Numbered from the stretch's first letter, positions 35,143 to 44,060 are shown. The stretch is DNA of 60,083 nucleotides from Bacillota bacterium (GCA_023415475.1 JAEZKL010000097.1:1-60083), one strand, 5' to 3'. A program made the numbers and translations. The notes: generated by a model from the letters alone, not told the origin.

Positions 35143-35814
35143 CTAAACTTTGTAGCCTAAGCCTCTTACCGTCTTAATGATAGCCGGGTTCTGGGGGGCC
35201 TCCTCCAGCTTATCCCGTAAGCGCTTTATATATACAGTTAAGGTATTGTCATTTACAAAATCGCCGGCAACATCCCAGATTCCTTCCAGTAGCTGGTTCC
35301 TCGATAGCACCTGGCCTTCGTTGTTCGCAAAGGTCAGCAGCAGTCTATATTCCAAAGCGGTCAGGATAACCTCATGCCCATTTTTATACACCTTAGCATC
35401 CATCGTGTTGATCCGTATGGAATCCAATTCGATAATATGCTTCGGGTTATTATCCTTCTGATATCTACGGAGCACCGTCTTAATCCTGGCCTGCAGCTCA
35501 CGGACACGGAAGGGCTTCGTAATATAGTCATCTGCACCTAGCTCCAGTCCCATTACCACATTCACTTCCTCATCACAAGCCGTAAGAATAATGACCGGTA
35601 AATCCCATCGTTCCCTTGCCAGCTTACAAAGCTCATAACCGCTGCCATCCGGCAGTGTCAGGTCAAATAAGCATAAATCCAGCTTCTGTTCCATCAAAGC
35701 CCTCTTTCCCTTTGCTACATCCTGACAGAGCAAAACGTTGTATCCCTCCTGGGTAAGCGCATATTCCAATCCCAGCGCAATGGTATTATCATCTTCTACC
35801 AGTAAGATTCTCAA
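35143..35814 (-). CDS. OmpR/PhoB-family response regulator
   Basis: 223 residues. Receiver with acidic pocket VEDD (8-9), phospho-acceptor Asp51 in LCLFDLTLPDGSGY, Thr and Lys in VIILTAC and DYITKPFRVREL. The C-terminal winged helix has LTALEYRLLLTFANNEGQVL and TVYIKRLRDKLEE, NPAIIKTVRGLGYKV. TTG 35814 is the probable start (MRILLVEDD), 6 bases after GAGGTG; the GTG at 35823 falls within that ribosome site. Partner kinase follows directly. Confidence 0.93.
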   Translation of the reverse strand: MRILLVEDDNTIALGLEYALTQEGYNVLLCQDVAKGKRALMEQKLDLCLFDLTLPDGSGYELCKLARERWDLPVIILTACDEEVNVVMGLELGADDYITKPFRVRELQARIKTVLRRYQKDNNPKHIIELDSIRINTMDAKVYKNGHEVILTALEYRLLLTFANNEGQVLSRNQLLEGIWDVAGDFVNDNTLTVYIKRLRDKLEEAPQNPAIIKTVRGLGYKV

Positions 35815-35880
35815 AGTAATCACCTCAATCTTTAAAAAATTTCCATATTATCCATTTCTTTACATTCTATAGCATATTAT

Positions 35881-36077
35881 TCACTGCTTCAACCTCTCTA
35901 ACGATAGTAGAGGTAGAAGATATTCAAACCCGGAAGAAAAACGCTCTGCAAGCTTCTCCGATGCCTGCTTGGTAATGCTTTCTTTATCTTCGCTTAAATA
36001 AGAAGAAGGCACCTTATCTATAAAAGTTAAGGTGCCAATATGCTTCAGATTAGATTCCGGTTTTATTATGCTTGTTA
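35881..36077 (-). other. Cryptic minus-strand open frame, possible gene remnant
   Basis: An open frame of about 65 codons without ATG ends in SSYLSEDKESITKQASEKL, AERFSSGFEYLLPLLSLERL and stop TGA at 35881-35883. The composition (Lys/Glu/Ser helices) looks protein-like. The only canonical start, GTG inside KVPSSYL, would give about 40 residues. It lies between the response regulator and the 241-residue gene, and a terminator hairpin overlaps it. Confidence 0.25.
36008..36036 (-). terminator. Terminator of the 241-residue membrane protein gene
   Basis: GGCACCTTA/TAAGGTGCC perfect 9-base stem with an 11-base loop; followed on the minus strand by TTCTTCTTATTT. Confidence 0.65.
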
Positions 36078-36775
36078 TGTTTTATTATGTTACCTCTGAC
36101 GGCCAGACCTAGTCCGATTACAAGTATAAAAATGCATTGGACATCAACCATAAACAATTCAGAGGTTACTGTAGATCCTCTCGGCGTATCCTTACGCTGT
36201 AGGTCCAGATAGCTATCGGTAATATCTTTACCTTCCGCATCAAATAGCCTAAAATGGGCGATCCAGTTCCCTTTGTTCTCCTGGACATGGAAAAATGCCT
36301 CTTCATCTATATTACCCTTATACATTACTTCATAGAAAATATCTTGTACTGATTTTGCATACTCATATCGCACAGCTCGACCGTCCTGAATTAGCCCATA
36401 TATCATCACCTGTTTTTTATTATCCGGCTTCATATCCATGCTTACCACGGGACCCGAACCATATTGCACACTTCGGATCACATATCTGCCATTCCAGCCC
36501 CGGTTTAATATAGCCAAACCCATAAAACTGTCCCCATATCGACTATCCGAAAAGATAATATACATCCAGTCATCTTCCTTATGAACCAATTTCACTTCTG
36601 CCTTTACTACTTGATACGGTATGTAATCACTGATCGCTACCGCCAGTTTATTCTGTTCCTCAGACAAGTGATAGGTATCTCCGTATATTAGAAATGTCAG
36701 TATGATAGTTACTATTAATATTAATACCGAAATTAACTTTGTATCCTTCCAATTAATCCTCGGTTTTGTCCTCAT
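36050..36775 (-). CDS. Membrane protein of unknown function
   Basis: 241 residues with a membrane segment near each end (LISVLILIVTIILTFLIYG about 12-30, and VDVQCIFILVIGLGLAVRG about 210-228), enclosing a domain of about 180 residues (KHEDDWMYIIFSDSRYGDSF and a WNGRYVIRSVQYGSGPV stretch) that probably faces outside. No family recognised. The ATG at 36775 has AAGG upstream; the longer open frame passes through a terminator hairpin at 36828 and is rejected. It follows the HTH membrane-protein gene and ends before the two-component operon; a role in the same envelope response is conceivable. Confidence 0.75.
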   Translation of the reverse strand: MRTKPRINWKDTKLISVLILIVTIILTFLIYGDTYHLSEEQNKLAVAISDYIPYQVVKAEVKLVHKEDDWMYIIFSDSRYGDSFMGLAILNRGWNGRYVIRSVQYGSGPVVSMDMKPDNKKQVMIYGLIQDGRAVRYEYAKSVQDIFYEVMYKGNIDEEAFFHVQENKGNWIAHFRLFDAEGKDITDSYLDLQRKDTPRGSTVTSELFMVDVQCIFILVIGLGLAVRGNIIKHNKHNKTGI

Positions 36776-36827
36776 AACCTTCACCTCACCTATCGTCACA
36801 GCATTTAACTCCCCGCATATCGGACAA

Positions 36828-36853
36828 AGGCTGCCCGCTATAACGGACAGCCT
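36828..36853 (-). terminator. Terminator after the HTH membrane protein gene
   Basis: AGGCTG.CCG/CGG.CAGCCT stem, followed on the minus strand by TTTGTCC. Confidence 0.65.
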
Positions 36854-36906
36854 TATTAGTACATGGTTCATAAAACATCTGCAAGGCTGATCTTTTGAAT
36901 TTGTTC

Positions 36907-37278
36907 TTACTGCAGGATAAATCCCGTTTTTGTATTATAGTTTCTACGACTGCTTGCTACTTCCATTAGCCACTCATCAATTTCTTCCCGGCTAAAATAT
37001 TGTTTGTCATCGATTGTGAAATAAGGAAACATCTTTCCTGTAAAGGATCCAAGTTGCTTTAACTGATTATCTTCAACTCTTATGATATCTTTTACTTCTC
37101 CTTCAGACATATTCAAGTATTTTGCTACCTCGGACAAATCCATAATGCTCTCCGCAGCATTATCTGCCTCGACTGCATATGCTGTTTTAATTGCCTCACC
37201 GATCAGATATCCACCGATTACAATGGAGATGCTGACCATGAATGCTCCAATTCCTATAATAATTTCTTTTCGATTCAA
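36907..37278 (-). CDS. Membrane-anchored protein with excisionase-like HTH domain
   Basis: 123 residues. Basic MNRKE, one membrane segment (IIIGIGAFMVSISIVIGGYLI), then a soluble part with the MerR/excisionase-type helix-turn-helix pattern: MDLSEVAKYLNMSEGEVKDI, YFTIDDKQYFSREEIDEWLM. Positive charges before the segment predict the C-terminal domain outside the cell, odd for a DNA-binding fold; it may serve protein binding instead. TTG 37278 is the start, 8 bases after AGGAGG. It follows the 536-residue membrane protein by 40 bases and probably forms an operon with it. Confidence 0.75.
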   Translation of the reverse strand: MNRKEIIIGIGAFMVSISIVIGGYLIGEAIKTAYAVEADNAAESIMDLSEVAKYLNMSEGEVKDIIRVEDNQLKQLGSFTGKMFPYFTIDDKQYFSREEIDEWLMEVASSRRNYNTKTGFILQ

Positions 37279-37318
37279 TGAATTTTCCTCCTATTTGGTA
37301 TCTATTTCAATTACTGAT

Positions 37319-38929
37319 TTACTCTATCCCAAGCACCGTATTAAAGGCGGCACCCGTGGTATAAGAGAATGTAATGGTATCACCAATATCATATTTGATG
37401 ATGTTGATATACTCACTCACTTCCACATCAAAAATCTGGTCACTGTTATTAAGAAGGATCAGAAAATGTGTATTACCATCGATAACACAATCCGAAATCT
37501 TTGTGATCATACCGGTTGCTTTGGGCAACTTTGTAGTATCCGCTACACTGATGCCACTGGATTTCATTAATTCCAGATAAGTCTTCTCACAATCGTTTAC
37601 CGTATCACCGATTGCTACAATCTGATACTGTGCGATATTAACCATGGCATATTTCTTCACCAATCCTGCAGCATCCTTCAGTGCAATGAAATAGGTTGGC
37701 TCCCCTCCGGTATTCAGAAGTAACGGGAAGGTTGCTGTATAACCAAGATGCTGTACCTGTCCTTCGGCGGACGCCATCGCAGAGTATTCCTCCGCACCTG
37801 AGATTGAATAATATCTCGTCTCAGAGGTACGTTGGTTCATCAATACAAATCCGACATTGGATTCATCTGCACCCACACTGGTTACACCGGTATACACCCA
37901 TACATCGTCCTCCAACGCGATGTAGTTATAACCATCCGTTGTTTGAAGAGCATCCTTTTGACCGAAGACCGAGTTCCAATAGCCATGTCGTAAGGTTCCG
38001 TAATAATCGTATAACGATATCAGTAATTCCGCAGAAAACACTTTATCAACCCAGGTAGGAACATCCTCTATTGCATAATCCGTTAATTCACCTGTTACTG
38101 CATTCACCATGACTGCTCTGCCTATGGTCTGACCACCGAACAGTCCGATGGTGTAGTCCTTAACCGGACAGATCCAGTAAGGCGTTCCATTATCATCGAT
38201 CTCAAAATTAATACTGTCAAAAACATAAGTAGGATAATTAAACCGCAGATAACGGTAAATATTTCTTCCAAAATGCTCCGCTTCGGAATATTTTATACCC
38301 TTCGTTAATTTAACCAGCTCAACGTTCTGAGTGGTCATATCAATCTTGATATATGCGGGAATCCCCTTGGAGCGATTGGTAAGCCACTTGAAGGCATTGC
38401 CATACCGAAGAGGGGTCACCCGTACCGGAACACCCTGGTAATTGATCTGAGTGTAATTGTTGCTTACTTCAAACTGTGATACATATTCTGCGATACTACC
38501 CATCTTTCTTGATCCGAGAAGGATGGCTGAATCTTTATCCAAAATCGGAATCTCTTTATAAGAGATTTCTTTGATATCGTCGATAAAATTGCGATCATTT
38601 ATCGTCAACAGCTTCTGATACTTTCTGGCATTCACAATCGGTGATGATAGGATACTGCCTATTACAAATATAATCAGCATAACACCGGTTAATAGACCGA
38701 GACCAGTGGTCAGCGCACGGACGAACGTCTTTTTTCCCTGAAGATTGTTCTTCTTACCCACATAAAATATCGTAGCTACTACAATAGTAGCAATGATTAA
38801 TGCCGCAAGAATAAACCACCAAAAACCGGGTGAGTGGATATTAATCGCCGGCAGTGTAACATAATAATATAGAAATGCGATGATCCCCAGTATAATTAAT
38901 GCAATTAAACCTTTTAGAACTTTTTTCAT
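37319..38929 (-). CDS. Large conserved membrane protein of unknown function
   Basis: 536 residues. Three N-terminal membrane segments (KGLIALIILGIIAFLYYYV, FWWFILAALIIATIVVATIF, TTGLGLLTGVMLIIFVIGSI) precede a soluble domain of about 430 residues. That domain has a PepSY-like flavour in the middle (PAYIKIDMTTQNVELVKL, TPYWICPVKDYTIGLFGG, VNAVTGELTDYAIEDVPTWV) and a C-terminal beta-rich module (ATGMITKISDCVIDGNTHFL, IGDTITFSYT). The two segments before the soluble part suggest it lies outside. AGGAGG sits 7 bases before ATG 38929; the frame opens 22 codons earlier without a ribosome site. I cannot name a family. It is co-transcribed with the HTH membrane protein. Confidence 0.8.
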   Translation of the reverse strand: MKKVLKGLIALIILGIIAFLYYYVTLPAINIHSPGFWWFILAALIIATIVVATIFYVGKKNNLQGKKTFVRALTTGLGLLTGVMLIIFVIGSILSSPIVNARKYQKLLTINDRNFIDDIKEISYKEIPILDKDSAILLGSRKMGSIAEYVSQFEVSNNYTQINYQGVPVRVTPLRYGNAFKWLTNRSKGIPAYIKIDMTTQNVELVKLTKGIKYSEAEHFGRNIYRYLRFNYPTYVFDSINFEIDDNGTPYWICPVKDYTIGLFGGQTIGRAVMVNAVTGELTDYAIEDVPTWVDKVFSAELLISLYDYYGTLRHGYWNSVFGQKDALQTTDGYNYIALEDDVWVYTGVTSVGADESNVGFVLMNQRTSETRYYSISGAEEYSAMASAEGQVQHLGYTATFPLLLNTGGEPTYFIALKDAAGLVKKYAMVNIAQYQIVAIGDTVNDCEKTYLELMKSSGISVADTTKLPKATGMITKISDCVIDGNTHFLILLNNSDQIFDVEVSEYINIIKYDIGDTITFSYTTGAAFNTVLGIE

Positions 38930-39065
38930 GATGCTTCCTCCTAGAAATTTACCTCTATAATCACGCTTTGTTTTGTCGTTCATCATAGACTTCATTTATT
39001 AATAATAACAGAAGCTTAATTTCTATACATTAATATTAGATTATAATTTGTAACTATTCAGAACA

Positions 39066-39121
39066 GCAGAAATATTTAGAACGTGAATACTGCATTCTAA
39101 GGACTATTTAAATATTTCTGC
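39066..39121. repeat. Hairpin between the DJ-1 and large membrane protein genes
   Basis: 13-base perfect arms GCAGAAATATTTA/TAAATATTTCTGC, with an inner pair TTAGAA/TTCTAA. It lies 49 bases after the DJ-1 stop; no U-run, so terminator or operator are both possible. Confidence 0.5.
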
Positions 39122-39169
39122 CCTATCTTTGATTCCATATTCGCTACAGGCACATGTATTATTCCAAAT

Positions 39170-39679
39170 CTACATTCTCTTATGATACTTCCAGAAGTTA
39201 ATTGTCTCTTGTAGATCTGCTTCATCCTCGAATAATTCCTGCTTTTTTGCAGCCTCAATTGCAAAGTCTACATAGGCATTCGCTCTGGCAGTAATAATAT
39301 TCTGATCCACTACAACATCTAACTCGGTGGAGTGTGTGGATTGTCTCCCATGAAGAAGACCCGTTTCCTCCAATATGTCAACACCTGCGCAGATTGCTCC
39401 GATCAGAATCCCCTTCCCATTTGCTTCCTGTAAGAGCTTTGCAAATCGCTCTGATCTTACGTTGTTGATATTCCCGCCGGTCAGGATAATACTTTCTGCT
39501 TTCGATAGCTCAACTTCATCGATTGACAGATCCGCAGCCACACGAAAGCCTTCCATACAGGTAATTCCTGCTCCGTCCGGGGTGCAAAAGCTTATCTTTT
39601 GCTTCGTAAATTTCATAAAATAGCTCAAAATCACAATCTCATAAAAGCAGCAATCCTCATAAATAATAAAGTAATTCAT
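39170..39679 (-). CDS. DJ-1/PfpI-family protein
   Basis: 169 residues with the class I glutamine amidotransferase-like fold. The nucleophile elbow Cys is in LIGAICAGVDILEETGLL, with the preceding acidic motif (SIILTGGNINNVR), and a C-terminal region VVDQNIITARANAYVDFAIE typical of DJ-1 proteins. Members act as glyoxalase III, deglycase-like, chaperone or peptidase proteins. It is translated 11 bases after a VOC protein; the pairing suggests reactive-carbonyl handling, which is an inference supported only by families. AGGAGG precedes the ATG. Confidence 0.88.
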   Translation of the reverse strand: MNYFIIYEDCCFYEIVILSYFMKFTKQKISFCTPDGAGITCMEGFRVAADLSIDEVELSKAESIILTGGNINNVRSERFAKLLQEANGKGILIGAICAGVDILEETGLLHGRQSTHSTELDVVVDQNIITARANAYVDFAIEAAKKQELFEDEADLQETINFWKYHKRM

Positions 39680-39690
39680 TCTTCCCTCCT

Positions 39691-40113
39691 CTATCTCACT
39701 CGTGGATACATCGGATGAGCCTCATTGAATTGTACCAAATCCCATAGGTTACCGTATAAATCCTTAAACACTGCAACAATTCCGTAATCCTGTTCCTTCG
39801 GTTCCCTTACAAACTCAATACCGATTGCTTTCATCTCATTGAAATCTCTCCAAAAATCATCTGTACCGAGAAATAAAAAGATTCGTCCTCCTGCCTGATT
39901 CCCGATGAAGGGTTCCTGCTCCGGCTTTGATGCTCTCGCCAGAAGTATTGTAGTTCCCATGGATCCGGGAGGGGCAACTACCACCCATCGCTTGTCTTGC
40001 TCCGGCTGATAAGTATCTTCTATTAAAGTAAAATGTAGTTTCTTTGTGTAGAATTCAATCGCCTCATCATAATCCTTAACGACCAGCGCGATATGTATAA
40101 TTGATTGCAACAT
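39691..40113 (-). CDS. VOC-family (glyoxalase/bleomycin-resistance-like) protein
   Basis: 140 residues with paired beta-alpha-beta-beta-beta modules: IIHIALVVKDYDEAIEFYTK, HFTLIEDTYQPEQDKRWVVV, then GGRIFLFLGTDDFWRDFNEM, IGIEFVREPKEQDYGIVAVF and DLYGNLWDLVQF. The final GNLWDL motif holds the usual metal-ligand position region. The family covers glyoxalases, dioxygenases and antibiotic-binding proteins; the reaction cannot be told from sequence. AGGAGG lies before the ATG. Operon with the DJ-1 gene. Confidence 0.9.
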   Translation of the reverse strand: MLQSIIHIALVVKDYDEAIEFYTKKLHFTLIEDTYQPEQDKRWVVVAPPGSMGTTILLARASKPEQEPFIGNQAGGRIFLFLGTDDFWRDFNEMKAIGIEFVREPKEQDYGIVAVFKDLYGNLWDLVQFNEAHPMYPRVR

Positions 40114-40177
40114 GCTATTCCTCCTTTTATGAAATCTGACCCTTTGTGGTAGACCTTCAATATTAACAATTTCTTCA

Positions 40178-40651
40178 TTAGGTATCTAATTGAAAGATGT
40201 ACAGAATATCTTCCTCTGTATCATAGATTATGATGTCAAAATTAAAGGAGTTTCTGCCTAATAAGTTAGTATCATCGCTATTGTCCGTACTGTCACGATG
40301 TCTATCTTTAAAATAATAGTACCCATTTGTGATTTCAGGAATTGACGGTATTTCATCTGATATATTTAATAGAGAAATAAAATTTTCATTTCCATATACT
40401 GCAGTTTGAAGATTATTTGTCAAAGGTAACCTTCTCCAATTCTGATTTTCTGAAAGTTCCTTTCAATGGTATCGGAGTAATCTCCATTAAATTCTATCTC
40501 AATATACGTACATCCATCTCCAAGAATTCCACCATGATTATCTATATAGTGTTCGACATGCCCCTTCGATTTATCTATTCCCAGTTCTTTCACAACCAGC
40601 AAAAATACTTATAATAATTATAATCAAAGCAGTAAATAGTTTTTTTTTCAT
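40178..40651 (-). pseudogene. Lipoprotein gene inactivated by two frameshifts
   Basis: Three overlapping frames together encode one secreted lipoprotein. Frame 1 begins at ATG 40651 (AAAGGGG upstream) with a signal and lipobox (LFTALIIIIISIFAGC) and stops after CERTGNR. Frame 2 continues ELGIDKSKGHVEHYIDNHGG, GDGCTYIEIEFNGDYSDTIE and stops at 40420. Frame 3 resumes NWRRLPLTNNLQTAVYGNEN and ends YYYFKDRHRDSTDNSDD, FDIIIYDTEEDILYIFQLDT. The joined protein resembles lipoproteins common in clostridia whose conserved parts are GDGCTYIEI, LPLTxNLQT and GYYYFxDRH. The breaks fall near 40600 and 40450-40475. Sequencing error is possible but two are needed. Confidence 0.8.
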
Positions 40652-41069
40652 GATTTCCCCTTTTAATTATTGTTTCCCTGCTAATAACACCGCGACGAAC
40701 CTGCTCTATGGTAATATTATACATTATATACTTGCTCAAATTCAATATCTTTCCCAGTGCATTTCAAGTTTATCTACCTATCACATAATCCCATCCAATG
40801 CATTACTTGTTACCACCGTTCTTTGTCAATTCCTCAATGAATTTCCAAAAAAAATGCTAGAGCCACTCTGTTACTATATTAGGCATTGACTTTGCTCTTC
40901 ACTTTAATAAAAAAGATGGTATAAACAGAAATTTTATGATTTATTTTCGCGAATTGCTGAGTATCAATACGTATGCTTTCAAAAAGCAGCCCACCCATGT
41001 CATATGACACAATTGTATCCTATGACTTTGGGGAGGGCTGCTTATTACAACTACGATATGAATTTTATC
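40652..41069. other. Intergenic region between the lipoprotein pseudogene and valS
   Basis: About 420 bases. On the minus strand TTGAAT, 18 bases, TATAAT lies about 65 bases before the lipoprotein start and is its probable promoter. The valS terminator is at 40984-41043. Between these I see no gene with a ribosome site. Confidence 0.4.
40984..41043 (-). terminator. valS terminator
   Basis: AAGCAGCCC/GGGCTGCTT outer stem around a large interior with further pairing CATA/TATG; followed on the minus strand by TTTTGAAAG. Confidence 0.75.
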
Positions 41070-43733
41070 TTATTTACTTAAATATTCCAGACGTTCCGTT
41101 ACCTGCTTCATCATGTCATTATATTTATCAAGCTTTGCACGTTCCTCAGCAAGCTTGCTTTCCGGAGCCTTATTCACAAAGTTCGGATTTGCCAGCATTC
41201 CGGTAACACGCTTCAGCTCGCCTTCCAGACGCTCCTTCTCCTTGGTCAGACGTTCGATCTCCTTATCAATATCCACCAGATCTGCGAAGGGAATGTAGAT
41301 AACTGCACCGGGTACTACGGTAGATACCGCATCCTCCGGGATTCCTGCTTTGTCCTGCTGTACCAGAACTTCATTTGCATAGCCAAGCGTTGCGAAGAAT
41401 ACCTTGCTTTCGGTGAAGATATTACGAAGCTTCTCGCTGTCGGATACTACAATCACAGTAGCCTTTCTGCTCGGTGGAACATTCATCTCGGCACGTACAT
41501 TACGGATGCCCTTAACTGCTTCCTTGATTAACTCAACTGCTTCTGCTTCCTTCGAATATTCATATTTCTCATTGTATACCGGCCACTTGGAGATCATGAT
41601 GGAGTCGGTCTCCTTCTGTCCTGACATTTCCTGAAGAGTACAGAAGATCTCTTCTGTTACAAAAGGCATATACGGATGTAATAGCTTAAGGGAGGTAATT
41701 AGTACATGCTTCAAGGTCCAGAGTGCTGCCGCCTTGGTCTCATCGGTCTCACTGTATAATCTTGGCTTAACCATCTCAACATACCAGTCACAGAATTCCT
41801 CCCAGATGAAGTCATTAATCTTCTGAGCGGAGATACCAAGATCATAATTCTCTAAGCCTTCCGTTGCCTCTGCTACCAGAGTATTCACCTTAGAGAGAAT
41901 CCATTTATCTGCAAAGGTTAATAAACTTTCATCGATGGTCTCACCTACACTGGCCTTCTCTAGATTCATCATAATAAATCGGGATGCATTCCATACCTTA
42001 TTCGCAAAGTTACGGCTTGCCTCTACTCGCTCCCAGTAGAAACGCATATCATTACCGGGGGCATTACCGGTAATTAAGGAGAAGCGAAGTGCATCTGCTC
42101 CGTATTTATCAATCACCTCTAGCGGATCAATACCGTTCCCGAGGGACTTACTCATCTTACGACCCTGGGAGTCACGAACCAGACCATGGATTAACACCTT
42201 ACTGAAGGGCTTCTGACCCATCTGTGCATAGCCTGAGAATACCATTCGAAGTACCCAGAAGAAGATGATATCATAGCCGGTTACCAGTACATCCGTCGGA
42301 TAGAAATAATCCAGATCCTCGGTCTTCTCCGGCCATCCCAAGGTAGAGAAGGGCCATAACGCAGAGCTGAACCAGGTATCCAGAGTATCCTCATCCTGTC
42401 TTAAGTGGGTAGATCCACACTTAGGGCATCTGGAGGGTTCCTCTTTCGCCACAATTATCTCTCCACATCCATCACAGTAGTATGCAGGGATTCGATGTCC
42501 CCACCAGAGCTGTCTGGAGATACACCAGTCTCTGATATTCTCTGCCCAGTTGAAATAAATCTTATCAAATCGCTCCGGTACAAACTGGACATCTCCGGTC
42601 TTCACACCATAGATGGCAGGTTTGATCAGCTCATCCATCTTAACAAACCATTGCTGCTTAATGAGCGGTTCAACGGTAGTGTTACAACGGTCATGGGTAC
42701 CAACATTATGAACATGATCTTCTACCTTAACCAAAAGTCCTAATTCCTTCAGCTCATTCACAATTACCTTACGAGCCTCATAGCGATCCATACCGGCATA
42801 TTTACCACCATTTGCATTGATGGTTGCATCATCATTCATGACATTGATTTCAGGCAGCTTATGTCTCTTACCTACCTCAAAATCATTGGGATCATGTGCC
42901 GGTGTAATCTTAACCACGCCGGTTCCGAATTCCTTATCTACATAATTGTCAGCTACTACCGGAATCTCACGATTCATCAGGGGCAACATTACTGTCTTGC
43001 CGATTAAGTGCTGATATCTCTCATCCTCGGGATGAACTGCTACTGCAGTATCACCAAGCATCGTCTCAGGTCTGGTCGTTGCAACCTCAACAAAGCCTTC
43101 CTCTCCGACGATCGGATATTTGATATGCCAGAAATGCCCTGCCTGCTCCTCATGCTCTACCTCAGCATCGGAGATTGAGGTCTGACATACCGGACACCAG
43201 TTAATAATTCTGGAGCCTTTATAAATCTTTCCTTCGTTATAAAGCTTGATAAATACTTCGTTTACTGCTTCGGAACAGCCCTCGTCCATGGTGAAGCGCT
43301 CTCTGTCCCAATCGCAGGAGGAGCCTAGCTTCTTGAGCTGGGAGATAATTCTTCCGCCGTATTCCTTCTTCCATTCCCAAGCTCTATCTATGAATACTTC
43401 TCTACCGATATCCTCTTTGTTTGCGATGCCTTCCTTACGCATCTGCTCGATAATCTTAACCTCGGTTGCGATACTTGCATGATCGGTTCCGGGCTGCCAC
43501 AGTGCATTATAACCTTGCATTCTCTTAAAACGAATCAGGATATCCTGCATTGTATTATCTAGTGCATGACCCATATGAAGCTGGCCGGTGATATTCGGCG
43601 GGGGGATCACGATTGTGAAGGGCTTCTTGCTGCGATCTACCTCTGCATGGAAGTACTTCTTCTCCTCCCATTTGTGATAAAGCCTTTCTTCAATGTCTTT
43701 GGGGTCATAGGTTTTAGCCAGTTCTTTTTCCAT
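41070..43733 (-). CDS. valS: Valyl-tRNA synthetase
   Basis: 887-residue class I synthetase charging tRNA-Val. The HIGH motif is in PPPNITGQLHMGHAL (about 45-58), editing-domain motifs TTRPETMLGDTAVAVHP and TPAHDPNDFEVG follow, and the KMSKS motif is in GRKMSKSLGNGIDPLEVID. The zinc-ribbon CDGCGEIIVAKEEPSRCPKC, the anticodon-binding helices and the C-terminal coiled-coil arm (DIDKEIERLTKEKERLEGEL) are in place. GAAAGGAAG lies before the ATG. Expression is controlled by a T-box leader. No folC follows. Confidence 0.98.
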   Translation of the reverse strand: MEKELAKTYDPKDIEERLYHKWEEKKYFHAEVDRSKKPFTIVIPPPNITGQLHMGHALDNTMQDILIRFKRMQGYNALWQPGTDHASIATEVKIIEQMRKEGIANKEDIGREVFIDRAWEWKKEYGGRIISQLKKLGSSCDWDRERFTMDEGCSEAVNEVFIKLYNEGKIYKGSRIINWCPVCQTSISDAEVEHEEQAGHFWHIKYPIVGEEGFVEVATTRPETMLGDTAVAVHPEDERYQHLIGKTVMLPLMNREIPVVADNYVDKEFGTGVVKITPAHDPNDFEVGKRHKLPEINVMNDDATINANGGKYAGMDRYEARKVIVNELKELGLLVKVEDHVHNVGTHDRCNTTVEPLIKQQWFVKMDELIKPAIYGVKTGDVQFVPERFDKIYFNWAENIRDWCISRQLWWGHRIPAYYCDGCGEIIVAKEEPSRCPKCGSTHLRQDEDTLDTWFSSALWPFSTLGWPEKTEDLDYFYPTDVLVTGYDIIFFWVLRMVFSGYAQMGQKPFSKVLIHGLVRDSQGRKMSKSLGNGIDPLEVIDKYGADALRFSLITGNAPGNDMRFYWERVEASRNFANKVWNASRFIMMNLEKASVGETIDESLLTFADKWILSKVNTLVAEATEGLENYDLGISAQKINDFIWEEFCDWYVEMVKPRLYSETDETKAAALWTLKHVLITSLKLLHPYMPFVTEEIFCTLQEMSGQKETDSIMISKWPVYNEKYEYSKEAEAVELIKEAVKGIRNVRAEMNVPPSRKATVIVVSDSEKLRNIFTESKVFFATLGYANEVLVQQDKAGIPEDAVSTVVPGAVIYIPFADLVDIDKEIERLTKEKERLEGELKRVTGMLANPNFVNKAPESKLAEERAKLDKYNDMMKQVTERLEYLSK

Positions 43734-43783
43734 TGTAATCTTCCTTTCAATATTGTTCTATTTTAAGTTATCGTTCTGGAATC

Positions 43784-44060
43784 AAAAAAGGTTCTTCGTC
43801 GAAAAGGACGAAGAACCGTGGTACCACCTTTATTTATGATAATGAAATTAATATATGAATCTCATCATCAACTCTTATGTCTATAACGGGACCTCCCGAC
43901 ATCTCTTACACACCCACAGGCTTCAGAGCTGTTGTTCCGGAGCTACCTTCAATAAGCTTGCCTTAGACCACCTTTCAGCCGGTGAGTGGTCCTCTCTGAT
44001 AAGCTTCCCTTATCTAATCCTCTCCATCAATACATTTCGCAATATGAAATATTAGTTCTA
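43784..44060 (-). promoter_or_regulatory. T-box leader of valS
   Basis: The conserved T-box AAGGTGGTACCACGG (43816-43830) precedes a strong terminator (stem GGTTCTTCGTC/GACGAAGAACC at 43790-43817, then TTTTTTG). Upstream is about 220 nt of Stem I and other structure. GTA (43944-43946 on the minus strand, within GAAGGTAGC) is a plausible valine specifier. Uncharged tRNA-Val would stabilise the antiterminator. Confidence 0.93.

Noticed and set aside
36776..36871. N-terminal extension of the 241-residue membrane protein, MNHVLIRLSVIAGSLCPICG.
   Set aside because: It would translate through the terminator hairpin at 36828-36853; the ATG at 36775 is a better start.
40650..40889. 79-residue plus-strand frame MISPFNYCFPANN.
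   Set aside because: No ribosome site, Ser/Ile/Tyr-rich with no domain, and it overlaps the promoter region of the lipoprotein pseudogene on the other strand.
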